The notes beneath the pieces are model-generated. The model was not told the DNA's origin. It worked only from the letters and a program-made list of their open reading frames with translations, and made no database searches. Below, one piece after another: positions 17,026 through 25,147 of a stretch of 64,000 nt of DNA. The position numbers and the translations under genes are program-made. Origin of the DNA: Salegentibacter tibetensis (GTDB lineage Bacteria > Bacteroidota > Bacteroidia > Flavobacteriales > Flavobacteriaceae); contig NZ_JAIQZA010000013.1 in assembly GCF_020164485.1 (NCBI RefSeq), forward strand, positions 38,192 to 102,191, given 5' to 3'. Numbering within the stretch: position 1 is the stretch's first letter; the number at the start of each line of letters is the position of its first letter.

Positions 17026-17445
17026 CGTCACCCTGAGACCCGTGATAAAAAATTTTATCTAGCGTAGGTAAATGACGTTTCGAGCATAGCGAGTTTTAAA
17101 CTCCGTGTGTGAGTGTAGCAAATCAGCAGCGTTAAAAATTTTTGAAGCCCTGGAAAAAATTTAGCTGCTGATTTGCGATTTTTTGGCCTTGTTGCCAAAA
17201 AAACACCTCCACATAGGACGCCTTTTTTTGTTTCGTTTTTTGGGCGAGCAAAAAATGAAAAGGAAACTTCCAAACCAGTCAAGTTTCTTTTTGAATTATA
17301 AAAATATAAAAAACAAGCCTAAATATCAGGGTTTTAAAAATACGTCAATGGTAACTTGTTTCAGTGCCTGCCCCGATTTTTATCGGGGGTCTAAGTTGAA
17401 CTGAAATACTTTCATGTTAGATGCTGAAACGAGTTCAGCATGACG
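17026..17445 (-). repeat. ~420 bp dispersed structured repeat, copy 1 (inverted)
   Basis: This element is the reverse complement of copies at 19162-19601 and 31062-31466. It is bounded by CGTCACCCTGA and TCAGCATGACG. Inside is a 13-base perfect inverted repeat, GCAAATCAGCAGC at 17118-17130 and GCTGCTGATTTGC at 17164-17176, extended by A/T pairing. A second hairpin has arms TTTTTTGGC and GCCAAAAAA (about 17189-17212), and the distal end carries a REP unit with CCCCGATTTTTATCGGGG. A minus-strand frame at 17055-17282 is open but not reliably conserved between copies. Confidence 0.85.
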
Positions 17446-17613
17446 TTCTCAATAATCTGTGTTTAACCTATAATATCATTGCCAGATTAAACTAAAGCCA
17501 TTATATTTTAATTTCGAGGCATCACTGCTGTGTGTCTAAATCTCGATTATCGAGAAAAAAACTTGTAGAAACAAGCGGTAATTGATTAGTTTAGTATTTC
17601 AGAAATCCAACCT
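17446..17613. other. Gap upstream of pssA
   Basis: No gene, tRNA or clear promoter match to TAnnTTTG is seen close to the pssA start. The sequence is AT-rich and otherwise plain. Confidence 0.4.
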
Positions 17614-18372
17614 ATGAGTATAAAAAGACATATTCCGAATTTAATCACGCTTTTAAATCTTCTTTGCGGAACCATCGCGGTAATCTTTGCGGTGCAGGGA
17701 AGTCTCATTATGGCTGCAATTTTTGTAGCCGCCGGAATTTTCTTCGATTTTTTTGATGGACTGGCTGCCAGAAGTCTGAAAGTATCCAGCGAGATAGGTT
17801 TGCAGCTCGATTCCCTGGCCGATGTGGTAACCAGCGGTGTGGTTCCCGGGATTGTGATGTATCAGTTGCTGGATAACGCCCTGCCCGGAAGTTCGGGGGT
17901 AGAGAATACCGGCTGGGAGGTTAATCCCCTTTGGTGGGACTGGAATTTCAACCCGCTTGCCTTAATTGGTTTGCTAATTTGCCTGGCCTCGGCATACAGA
18001 CTGGCAAAATTCAATGTAGATGATCGCCAAACCGATTCTTTTATAGGCGTTCCTACCCCGGCAAATGCAATTTTAATTCTGAGTTTTCCGTTAATTCTGA
18101 CTTTTCAGCCCGATAGTTTTATCACCGGTCTAATATTAAATGAATGGTTTTTAATCGCGATAACAATATTAAGCTGTTACTTGCTGAACGCCGAAATAAA
18201 ACTTTTTGCCTTAAAATTTTCAAATTGGGGTTTTGCCGATAATAAGCTGAGGTATTTCTTTTTGCTTTTATGTCTGGTGCTAATCCTGGTGTTTCAGTTT
18301 GTAGCTGTACCGCTTATTATTTTAAGCTATGTAATTTTATCGGTAGTTTTTCCGAAGAAGGAGGAGGCGTGA
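17614..18372 (+). CDS. pssA: CDP-diacylglycerol--serine O-phosphatidyltransferase
   Basis: The product is a 252-residue membrane protein with about six to eight helices. The CDP-alcohol phosphotransferase signature DGx2ARx8Gx3Dx3D is complete: DGLAAR, then G and D of GLQLD, then the last D in SLAD (residues ~50-72). It makes phosphatidylserine from CDP-diacylglycerol and serine, the first step to phosphatidylethanolamine, at the inner membrane. The N-terminus (KRHIPNLITLLNLLCG) is typical of the PssA subfamily rather than PgsA. It is a single gene on the + strand, followed 7 bases later by a strong palindrome that may end transcription. Confidence 0.92.
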   Translation: MSIKRHIPNLITLLNLLCGTIAVIFAVQGSLIMAAIFVAAGIFFDFFDGLAARSLKVSSEIGLQLDSLADVVTSGVVPGIVMYQLLDNALPGSSGVENTGWEVNPLWWDWNFNPLALIGLLICLASAYRLAKFNVDDRQTDSFIGVPTPANAILILSFPLILTFQPDSFITGLILNEWFLIAITILSCYLLNAEIKLFALKFSNWGFADNKLRYFFLLLCLVLILVFQFVAVPLIILSYVILSVVFPKKEEA

Positions 18373-18379
18373 TAAACAC

Positions 18380-18412
18380 AAACCTCACAGGTTTTTGAAA
18401 CCTGTGAGGTTT
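18380..18412. terminator. Perfect 15-bp hairpin after pssA
   Basis: The arms are AAACCTCACAGGTTT (18380-18394) and AAACCTGTGAGGTTT (18398-18412) with a TTG loop. There is no strong T-run after it. It could stop transcription from both sides, but a decayed left arm of the same word (AACCTCACAGGTTTCTGAAA, from about 19076) upstream of the DUF4160 gene suggests it is also a dispersed repeat. Confidence 0.65.
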
Positions 18413-18473
18413 AGTAATTACTTAAACAATTTTTTTCCTAAGCTCGAAGTTTTATGCGGAAATTTAAATTCGG

Positions 18474-18716
18474 CTAAACTAATTCCTTTTTGTAATCATA
18501 TAGGAATTCAGGAGCAAAGTCGGCGCCATTCGGCCATTCTATGGTAAAGTGATTTAAGTTGAATTTCCTGAAATAGTCTATATCTTTTAAGGGTTCAAAG
18601 ATTTCCCCATAGAGTTCTTTCTCCAGATCAATTTTCTTTTCCAGACCATCATTAAATTTCACTTTAATTTTATAGTCTTCGAGATATTCCGCTGCTATTA
18701 CTCGAATTGTTTTCAT
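18474..18716 (-). CDS. DUF2442 domain-containing protein
   Basis: The 80-residue protein matches the DUF2442 pattern: a short beta-rich N-terminus (IRVIAAEYLEDYKIKVKFNDG), KKIDLEKELYGEIFEPLKD and the C-terminal FTIEWPNGADFAPEFLYD. The function is unknown; the fold is thought to bind DNA or a protein partner. It lies 2 bases downstream of a DUF4160 gene on the same strand, and this pairing is seen in many bacteria, with or without an annotated toxin-antitoxin label. No catalytic residues are evident. Confidence 0.85.
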   Translation of the reverse strand: MKTIRVIAAEYLEDYKIKVKFNDGLEKKIDLEKELYGEIFEPLKDIDYFRKFNLNHFTIEWPNGADFAPEFLYDYKKELV

Positions 18717-18718
18717 TT

Positions 18719-18976
18719 TTAATCCAGTGGTTCTATTTTAGAAAGTGGTTTTCTTAACGTCATCTTTGTCCAGTTTTCCATAAGTTCATTTTTATGTAAA
18801 TCAAGCCACTCATAAATCATTTTTAGCGCTCTTCTCGGAAGCTGTCCCGTTACCATACCATTCTCTGTTTCGATTATAGCATCATATCCCTGATAATTCA
18901 CATGAAAATGAGGTGGGTTATGATCATTGAAGAACATGTAAATAACTATTCCATAAAATCTACTGATCTCTGGCAT
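18719..18976 (-). CDS. DUF4160 domain-containing protein
   Basis: The 85-residue protein has the DUF4160 hallmarks: MPEISRFYGIVIYMF at the start, then NDHNPPHFHVNYQGYDA with a His/Pro-rich core, and LPRRALKMIYEWLDLHKNELMENW as the C-terminal helices. The role is unknown. It is the first gene of a two-gene unit with DUF2442 and their 2-base spacing suggests one transcript. The HNPPHFHV motif looks like a possible metal or phosphate site, which is only my inference. Confidence 0.88.
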   Translation of the reverse strand: MPEISRFYGIVIYMFFNDHNPPHFHVNYQGYDAIIETENGMVTGQLPRRALKMIYEWLDLHKNELMENWTKMTLRKPLSKIEPLD

Positions 18977-19161
18977 AGTCTAATATACGAAAAAAGTAAA
19001 AAAATGATGAAATTCAATATGCGTTATTCTTATAATAATTTGATGAATTTTTTGAAATGGGAACTCAATGAAAAAACCTCACAGGTTTCTGAAAAGAATT
19101 TTTAGGTGGTAGTTTAGAGTAACTATTACCTTTTACAAATTATTGTAAACTTAAGTTAAAT
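18977..19161. other. Gap upstream of the DUF4160/DUF2442 pair
   Basis: The region holds the start-side DNA of the DUF4160 gene, a decayed half of the AACCTCACAGGTTT hairpin word near 19075-19095, and from 19110 the same flank (TAGTTTAGAGTAACTATTAC) that precedes copy 1 of the large repeat. No gene is seen. Confidence 0.45.
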
Positions 19162-19601
19162 CGTCACCCTGAACTGGTTTCAGAGCCTGCCCCGATTTTT
19201 ATCGGGGGTCTAAGATGAGCTTAAATACTTTCATGTTAGATGCTGAAACAAGTTACCATTGACGTATTTTTAAAACCCTGATATTTAGGTTTGTTTTTTT
19301 ATAATTCAAAAAGCAACTTACCTGGTTTGGAAGTTTCCTTTTTCATTTTTTGCTCGCCCAAAAAACGAAACAAAAAAGTGCGCCCTATGTGGAGGTGTTT
19401 TTTTGGCAACAAGGCCAAAAAATCGCAAATCAGCAGCTAAATTTTTTCCAGGGCCCTTCGACTCCACTCAGGACAAGCTTTCAAAAATTATTAACGCTGC
19501 TGATTTGCTACACTCACACACGGAGTTTAAAACTCGCTATGCTCGAAACGTCATTTCCCTCCGTTAGATAAAGCTTCTTTATCACGGGTCTCAGCATGAC
19601 G
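19162..19601 (+). repeat. ~440 bp dispersed structured repeat, copy 2
   Basis: It runs from CGTCACCCTGAACTGG to TCAGCATGACG, in the opposite orientation to copy 1 at 17026-17445. The 13-base arms GCAAATCAGCAGC (19425-19437) and GCTGCTGATTTGC (19496-19508) are intact. Between them an extra ~25 bases (CCTTCGACTCCACTCAGGAC plus AAGCTT, about 19455-19481) are present that copies 1 and 3 lack; this is a unit of the REP-like family seen at 374-390. The extra bases shift any reading frame through the element. Confidence 0.85.
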
Positions 19602-19679
19602 TAATCTCATGCTTCCCTTTCAAAAGTTACGATAATTGCAGGATTTAAGTAGTGCGAGTATTAGAGTAAGTTCTAATTT

Positions 19680-20420
19680 CTATTTAAACAATTTCTTTTT
19701 TCTTAACTCAAAATTCTGGCCCAGGTAAACTTTTCTCACCATTTGGTCTTCGGCGAGTTCCTCGGGTTGGCCATGTTTTAGGATACTTCCTTCAAACATC
19801 AGGTAAGTTCTGTCGGTAATAGCGAGGGTTTCCTGCACGTTATGATCGGTAATAAGAATTCCGATATTCTTGTCCTTTAACTGCGCAACAATTCTTTGAA
19901 TATCCTCTACCGCAACCGGGTCTACTCCCGCAAAAGGTTCATCAAGAAGTATAAAATTAGGGTCGGTGGCCAGGGCACGGGCAATTTCTGTACGCCGTCG
20001 CTCTCCACCACTTAAAAGATCACCGCGGTTTTTCCGAATATGGCTTAATCCAAATTCTTCGATAAGGGTCTCCATTTTATGGTGGCGTTCCTCTTTAGAA
20101 AGATCGGTAAGTTCCAGCACGCTCATAATATTGTCTTCAATACTGAGTTTCCTGAAAACAGAAGCTTCCTGCGCAAGATATCCAATTCCGTGTTGAGCCC
20201 TCTTATACATAGGGTATTTGGTGATATTAACCTGGTCTAAAACAATTTTTCCGGAATTTGGTTTTATAAGTCCCACGATCATATAAAAAGAAGTGGTTTT
20301 GCCGGCACCGTTTGGGCCCAGTAAACCAACGATCTCTCCCTGGTTAACTTCCAGGGAGATCCCTTTTACAACTTCTTTTCCTTTGTAGGCTTTAACTAAA
20401 TTCTCGGCGCGTAATTTCAT
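19680..20420 (-). CDS. lptB: LPS export ABC transporter ATP-binding protein
   Basis: The 246-residue ATPase has Walker [10 protein letters not shown] near residue 35, the Q-loop region, ABC signature LLSGGERRR near 137, Walker [14 protein letters not shown] near 157 and the switch histidine in LITDHNV near 193. The GGERRR signature and AGVDP are typical of LptB. With LptF/LptG (not in the window) it drives lipopolysaccharide extraction from the inner membrane. It is the last gene of the minus-strand run kdsD-tatC-CMD-lptB, 45 bases after the CMD gene, which fits joint control of LPS sugar synthesis and export. Confidence 0.95.
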   Translation of the reverse strand: MKLRAENLVKAYKGKEVVKGISLEVNQGEIVGLLGPNGAGKTTSFYMIVGLIKPNSGKIVLDQVNITKYPMYKRAQHGIGYLAQEASVFRKLSIEDNIMSVLELTDLSKEERHHKMETLIEEFGLSHIRKNRGDLLSGGERRRTEIARALATDPNFILLDEPFAGVDPVAVEDIQRIVAQLKDKNIGILITDHNVQETLAITDRTYLMFEGSILKHGQPEELAEDQMVRKVYLGQNFELRKKKLFK

Positions 20421-20465
20421 TCAAAAAGCATTTTAGAGCTAAGTTACATTTTTTATGCCAGCCTG

Positions 20466-20816
20466 TTAATTGCTGGCATTCTCTAAAGCTTCCCAGTATT
20501 CGTGAGCTCTCCTAAGATGAGGAATAACAATTGTTCCGCCTATTAAAGTACCAATACTTAAAGTTTCCATAACCTGTTCCCGGGTTAATCCTTCTTTATA
20601 ACTGGATTCTAAATGGTATTTTACACAATCGTCACAACGTAAAACCAGCGAGGCAACAAGGCCAAGTAATTCTTTGGTTTTTTTGTCTACAGCGCCCTCT
20701 GTAAAGGCATTGGTATCTAAATTAAATATCCTTTTGAGCACTTTATTGTTCTCGCCCAGGATCTTATCGTTCATCTGCTGACGGTAAGCATTGAATTCGT
20801 CAACTTTATCAATCAT
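20466..20816 (-). CDS. Carboxymuconolactone decarboxylase family protein (AhpD-like)
   Basis: The 116-residue helical protein has the AhpD-type redox motif: CDDCVKYHLESSYKEG near residues 65-80, that is CxxC followed by a conserved His, then TREQVMETLSIGTLIGGT. The family includes peroxidase-coupled AhpD and decarboxylases; the CxxC-x3-H motif favours a thiol redox role. It starts 2 bases after the tatC stop and precedes lptB, so it belongs to that operon. Its partner in the cell is not evident from the neighbours. Confidence 0.88.
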   Translation of the reverse strand: MIDKVDEFNAYRQQMNDKILGENNKVLKRIFNLDTNAFTEGAVDKKTKELLGLVASLVLRCDDCVKYHLESSYKEGLTREQVMETLSIGTLIGGTIVIPHLRRAHEYWEALENASN

Positions 20817-20818
20817 AG

Positions 20819-21646
20819 CTATCTTTTATTTAATTTTCTTTGTTCTTGTTTGTAGATTACTTTTGAAATAAAAATACTTACCTCATAAAGTATCAGTACC
20901 GGAATTGCCACAATTATCTGGCTAACAATATCGGGTGGTGTGATTATAGCTGAAAGAATCAGTACAATAACCAATGCGTATTTTCGGTATTTCTTCAGGA
21001 ATTGCGGAGTTACGACACCAACCCTGGTAAGGAAATAAATTACGATGGGTAATTCAAAAATAAGTCCGCTGGCAAGGACTGAAGCCCTAACCAGGCCAAT
21101 ATAACTACTCAGGTCAAAATCGTTAAAAACGGCTTCACTAACCTGGTATTTTCCGAGGAAATTAATTGATAATGGTGTTACCACGTAGTATCCAAAAATC
21201 ACTCCAATAAAAAACAATAAGGAAGTTATAAATATGAATCCTTTGGCGTGTTGCCGTTCATTATCGTGCATTGCAGGAGCCACAAACAGCCAAAACTGAT
21301 AAATCACATATGGGAATGCGATAATAAAACCAGCTGTTATGGATGTCCAGACGTGTGCAGAAAATTGCCCGCCCATAGTTCTACTTTGAATTCTAAAAGG
21401 CATTTCGTCAAAACAAAATCCGGCGTCCAGACCAAGCGAAGTGGAAATTCGGCACAGCATATCGTAGGAGAAAAAATCGCCTCTACTGGGGCCGAAAAGT
21501 AAAACGTCAAAGATAAATCCCTTTAAAAGAAAAGCGATAGACCCGGCAACAACTATTGCGACAACCGACCTTATTAGGTGCCATCTTAAATCTTCTAAGT
21601 GGTCCAAAAAGGACATCTCTGGTTCAGGGGTGCCAATTTGCTTCAT
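20819..21646 (-). CDS. tatC: Sec-independent protein translocase TatC
   Basis: The 275-residue protein begins with the TatC signature FLDHLEDLRWHLIRS (usual FxxHLxELRxR) and has about six membrane helices, with ITAGFIIAFPYVIYQFWLFVAPAMHDNERQ after the first periplasmic loop. TatC recognises twin-arginine signal peptides and forms the receptor part of the Tat export complex. The periplasmic loop around residues 60-95 is longer than in E. coli and has two cysteines (DMLCRISTSLGLDAGFCF). The start codon shares one base with the kdsD stop, so translation is coupled. No tatA is visible in the window. Confidence 0.95.
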   Translation of the reverse strand: MKQIGTPEPEMSFLDHLEDLRWHLIRSVVAIVVAGSIAFLLKGFIFDVLLFGPSRGDFFSYDMLCRISTSLGLDAGFCFDEMPFRIQSRTMGGQFSAHVWTSITAGFIIAFPYVIYQFWLFVAPAMHDNERQHAKGFIFITSLLFFIGVIFGYYVVTPLSINFLGKYQVSEAVFNDFDLSSYIGLVRASVLASGLIFELPIVIYFLTRVGVVTPQFLKKYRKYALVIVLILSAIITPPDIVSQIIVAIPVLILYEVSIFISKVIYKQEQRKLNKR

Positions 21647-22611
21647 TATAAAATTCCTTCTCTAATTAGGTTATGGATATGTACGACACCCGCATAGGCT
21701 TGGTTTTTCAGTGCCAGTAATTGCGAAATTTTGTTTTCTTCCAGCATTTCCAGAGCATCTACCGCCAGGGAGTCCTGGTCTATAGTTTTTGGCGTTGCGC
21801 TCATAATATCCCGTGCAGTAAGATCTTTAAATTCGGTATTATTTTTAAGCATTCGCCTAATATCTCCATCGGTGATTATACCTATGATCTTATCATTTTC
21901 AATTACTGCTGTTACTCCAAGCATTTTTTCTGAAATTTCTATAATCGCATCGGTAACCGAAGTTTCCGGAGCAACTTGCGGTTTCATGTTTTGAGCGGTG
22001 ATATCGCTTACCCTTAAATATAACTTTTTGCCCAGAGAGCCACCGGGATGATATTTTGCGAAATCCTTTCGGGAAAAGCCTTTAAGTTTTAAAAGGCAAA
22101 TTGCTAAAGCATCTCCCATTACCATTTGCGCGGTAGTACTGGTTGTAGGCGCAAGATTATTGGGACAGGCTTCTTTTTCAACATAAGAATTCAATACATA
22201 ATCAGATTCCTTCCCCAGGAAGGATTCTTTATCGGCTGTAATTCCGACAAGCAGATTTTTAAAATCTTTTATGTAAGGCACCAATACTTTAATCTCGGGA
22301 CTATTTCCACTTTTGGAAATACATATTACTACATCATCTTTTTGTATGGTTCCAAGATCGCCGTGAATAGCATCTGCAGCATGCATAAAAATTGCGGGTG
22401 TACCCGTAGAATTTAGTGTAGCTACTATTTTTGTGGCAATCACAGCACTTTTTCCAATACCGGTTACAATTACCCTTCCTTTAGCTTTATAAATTTTTTC
22501 TACGGCTTCAGCAAACTCACTATCGATAAAATTTTCCAGGTTTGCAATTGCTTTGGCCTCAATGGAAATCGTTTCTTTTGCTGCAGTAAGAATTTTTTCC
22601 TTCAGTTTCAA
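21646..22611 (-). CDS. kdsD: Arabinose-5-phosphate isomerase (KpsF/GutQ family)
   Basis: The 321-residue protein joins a SIS domain (VIVTGIGKSAVIATKI near residue 47, HAADAIHGDLG near 77 and CISKSGNSPEI near 96) to two CBS domains (about residues 205-321: GVTAVIENDKIIGIITDGDIRR and KISQLLALKNQAYAGVVHI). This is the standard KdsD layout. It converts ribulose-5-phosphate to arabinose-5-phosphate, the precursor of KDO for lipopolysaccharide. It heads the operon kdsD-tatC-CMD-lptB and is divergent from recQ with an 84-base gap that must hold both promoters. Confidence 0.93.
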   Translation of the reverse strand: MKLKEKILTAAKETISIEAKAIANLENFIDSEFAEAVEKIYKAKGRVIVTGIGKSAVIATKIVATLNSTGTPAIFMHAADAIHGDLGTIQKDDVVICISKSGNSPEIKVLVPYIKDFKNLLVGITADKESFLGKESDYVLNSYVEKEACPNNLAPTTSTTAQMVMGDALAICLLKLKGFSRKDFAKYHPGGSLGKKLYLRVSDITAQNMKPQVAPETSVTDAIIEISEKMLGVTAVIENDKIIGIITDGDIRRMLKNNTEFKDLTARDIMSATPKTIDQDSLAVDALEMLEENKISQLLALKNQAYAGVVHIHNLIREGIL

Positions 22612-22695
22612 ATTTAGATAAAATTAAGGATTGTGAGTTTAAAGAAATATGTATCTTTAGTTATGCAAATGTATGTAAAATTGTAACACAATTGA

Positions 22696-24894
22696 ATGAG
22701 TTTGACGGAAATTGATTTACACCAACAACTTAAGAAGTACTTTGGCTTTAGCCAGTTCAAAGGGCTTCAGGAAGAGGTGATTACCAGTATTGTGAATAAG
22801 AACAATTCCTTTGTGGTAATGCCTACCGGAGGAGGGAAATCCCTATGTTACCAACTCCCTGCGTTGATTGAAGAAGGAACCGCAATTGTGGTATCGCCCC
22901 TTATCGCTTTAATGAAAAACCAGGTAGATGCTATACGTAGTATTTCCGAAGAGCACGGGGTAGCCCATGTGCTCAATTCCTCATTGAATAAAACCGAAGT
23001 TAGGCAGGTAAAAGAAGATATCACCAATGGTGTGACCAAGTTGCTTTATGTAGCGCCCGAATCACTAACCAAAGAAGATCATGTTGAGTTTTTAAAGCAG
23101 CAAAAAATCTCTTTCCTGGCTATAGATGAGGCACATTGTATTAGTGAATGGGGCCACGATTTTAGACCGGAATACCGTAATTTGAGAAGCATTATTAAGC
23201 GGATTGGAGATAATATTCCTATTATAGCGCTTACAGCCACGGCCACTCCAAAAGTTCAGGAAGATATTTTAAAGAATCTCGGAATTCCCGATGCAAATAC
23301 ATTTAAAGCGAGTTTTAACCGACCGAATTTATATTACGAGGTACGTCCAAAAACAAAGAATGTAAATGCTGATATTATTCGTTTTATAAAACAAAATCAT
23401 GGTAAATCTGGGATTATCTATTGTTTAAGTAGAAAGAAGGTTGAAGAACTCGCGCAAACGCTGCAGGTAAACGGAGTAAATGCCGTGCCTTACCACGCAG
23501 GGCTGGATGCTAAAACCCGAAGTAAACACCAGGACCAGTTTCTTATGGAAGAAATTGACGTGGTGGTGGCGACTATCGCTTTTGGGATGGGAATAGACAA
23601 GCCCGATGTTCGGTTTGTAATTCACCATGATATTCCAAAAAGTATAGAAAGTTATTACCAGGAAACCGGTCGTGCCGGCAGGGATGGTGGAGAAGGCCAT
23701 TGCCTTGCTTTTTATTCCTATAAAGATATTGAAAAGCTCGAGAAATTTATGAGTGGCAAGCCCGTGGCCGAACAGGAGATTGGGCACGCGCTGTTGCAGG
23801 AAGTAGTGGCTTATGCTGAAACTTCTATTTCCCGAAGAAAATTCATCCTTCACTATTTTGGAGAAGAATTTGACGGGGTAAATGGAGAAGGAGCTTCAAT
23901 GGATGATAATGTAAGGTATCCTAAAAAACAACACGAGGCCGGAGAGGAGGTAGAATTGCTTTTAAAAACCATAAAGGAAACCAAGCAGCTTTATAAGTCT
24001 AAAGAGGTGGTGAAAACGCTTATCGGTAAATCTAACGCGGTTATTTTATCACATAAAACCGATGCCCATCCGCTCTTTGGAAAAGGTAAAGACCGGGATG
24101 GGAAATACTGGATGGCTTTAATTAGACAGGCCCTGGTTGCCGGTTTACTAAAAAAAGATATTGAAACTTACGGTGTTATAAAACTAACCTCTAATGGAGA
24201 GGATTTTCTTAAAAATCCTGAATCGTTTATGATGACCGAAGATCATATTTTTGACAGTACTACTGAAGCTGTTCCTACTGCAAGTCAATCTGGAGGCGGT
24301 GGTATAGATAAAACGCTGGTGAAGATGCTGAAAGATCTTAGGAAAAAAGTGGCTGTAAAAAATGAAGTTCCACCTTTTGTGGTATTTCAGGATCCTTCAC
24401 TGGAAGATATGGCTATCAAATACCCTATAAGCATTGAAGAGCTCACTAATATTTTTGGGGTAGGGGAGAATAAGGCCAAAAAGTTTGGAAAAGAGTTTAT
24501 AGAGCTTATTCAGCGTTATGTTGAAGAAAATGAAATTGTAAGGCCAGATGACCTGGTAGTAAAATCTACCGGGGCCAATTCGGCTTTAAAATTATATATC
24601 ATCCAGAATGTAGACCGAAAATTGCCTTTAGATGATATTGCTTCTGCCAAAGGAATGGAGATGAAGGAATTTATAAAGGAAATGGAAGCGATTGTTTACA
24701 GCGGAACTAAATTAAATATAGATTATTGGATCGATGATATTTTAGACGATGACCAGCAGGAGGAAATTCACGAGTATTTTCTGGAAGCTGAAACCGATAA
24801 AATAGATGAGGCTATTGAAGAATTTGACGGCGATTACGACGATGAAGAACTTCGGCTCTATAGAATTAAATTTATCAGTGATGTAGCGAATTAG
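22696..24894 (+). CDS. recQ: ATP-dependent DNA helicase RecQ
   Basis: The product is 732 residues. The helicase core is complete: MPTGGGKSLCYQ (motif I, near 42), IDEAHCISEWGHDF (motif II and aromatic loop, near 142), ALTATATP (III) and YQETGRAGRDG (VI). The C-terminal RQC region lacks the four zinc cysteines of E. coli RecQ: the usual CRR is SRRKFILHYFGEEF and the CxxC part reads NGEGASMDDNVRYPK (residues ~377-405). An HRDC-like domain (about 555-625, FQDPSLEDMAIKYP) and an acidic tail follow. RecQ unwinds DNA 3' to 5' in recombination and fork repair. A weak promoter word TATCTTTA lies at 22652-22659. Confidence 0.95.
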   Translation: MSLTEIDLHQQLKKYFGFSQFKGLQEEVITSIVNKNNSFVVMPTGGGKSLCYQLPALIEEGTAIVVSPLIALMKNQVDAIRSISEEHGVAHVLNSSLNKTEVRQVKEDITNGVTKLLYVAPESLTKEDHVEFLKQQKISFLAIDEAHCISEWGHDFRPEYRNLRSIIKRIGDNIPIIALTATATPKVQEDILKNLGIPDANTFKASFNRPNLYYEVRPKTKNVNADIIRFIKQNHGKSGIIYCLSRKKVEELAQTLQVNGVNAVPYHAGLDAKTRSKHQDQFLMEEIDVVVATIAFGMGIDKPDVRFVIHHDIPKSIESYYQETGRAGRDGGEGHCLAFYSYKDIEKLEKFMSGKPVAEQEIGHALLQEVVAYAETSISRRKFILHYFGEEFDGVNGEGASMDDNVRYPKKQHEAGEEVELLLKTIKETKQLYKSKEVVKTLIGKSNAVILSHKTDAHPLFGKGKDRDGKYWMALIRQALVAGLLKKDIETYGVIKLTSNGEDFLKNPESFMMTEDHIFDSTTEAVPTASQSGGGGIDKTLVKMLKDLRKKVAVKNEVPPFVVFQDPSLEDMAIKYPISIEELTNIFGVGENKAKKFGKEFIELIQRYVEENEIVRPDDLVVKSTGANSALKLYIIQNVDRKLPLDDIASAKGMEMKEFIKEMEAIVYSGTKLNIDYWIDDILDDDQQEEIHEYFLEAETDKIDEAIEEFDGDYDDEELRLYRIKFISDVAN

Positions 24895-25147
24895 AGGATG
24901 AAGTGGTTAAGAGAAATGTCTTTTTAACGTCAAGCTGAACTAGTTTCAGCTTCTAAGTCGTTTGGAGTTGTAACAATAGGTTAGATCCTGAAATAAATTA
25001 CCATTGACGTATTAAAAAACAACCAGACAGATTCTTCCGACTTGATTAGAATGACGTCCAAAAAACAACAGATTCTTCTAACCTGATATTGGGTTATTAC
25101 GATTTGAAATTTCGTACCCCGTACTTCAAACCTTGTACTTTAGAGAA
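24895..25147. repeat. Convergent gap with REP-like unit (24928-25009)
   Basis: Between recQ and the minus-strand metalloprotease gene lies a unit from CGTCAAGCTGAACTAGTTTC to AATTACCATTGACG, with TTAGATCCTGAA in the middle. It is a diverged member of the family at 11431, 31062 and 54730. It is followed by two copies of ACAGATTCTTC (about 25027 and 25068). No gene is seen. Confidence 0.6.

Noticed and set aside
17055..17282. Small protein encoded by the large repeat (minus strand, also frames at 19350-19571 and about 31247-31430)
   Set aside because: Copies share a tail (YTHTRSLKLA), but copy 2 has a frame-shifting insert and the upstream parts disagree, so coding is not supported.
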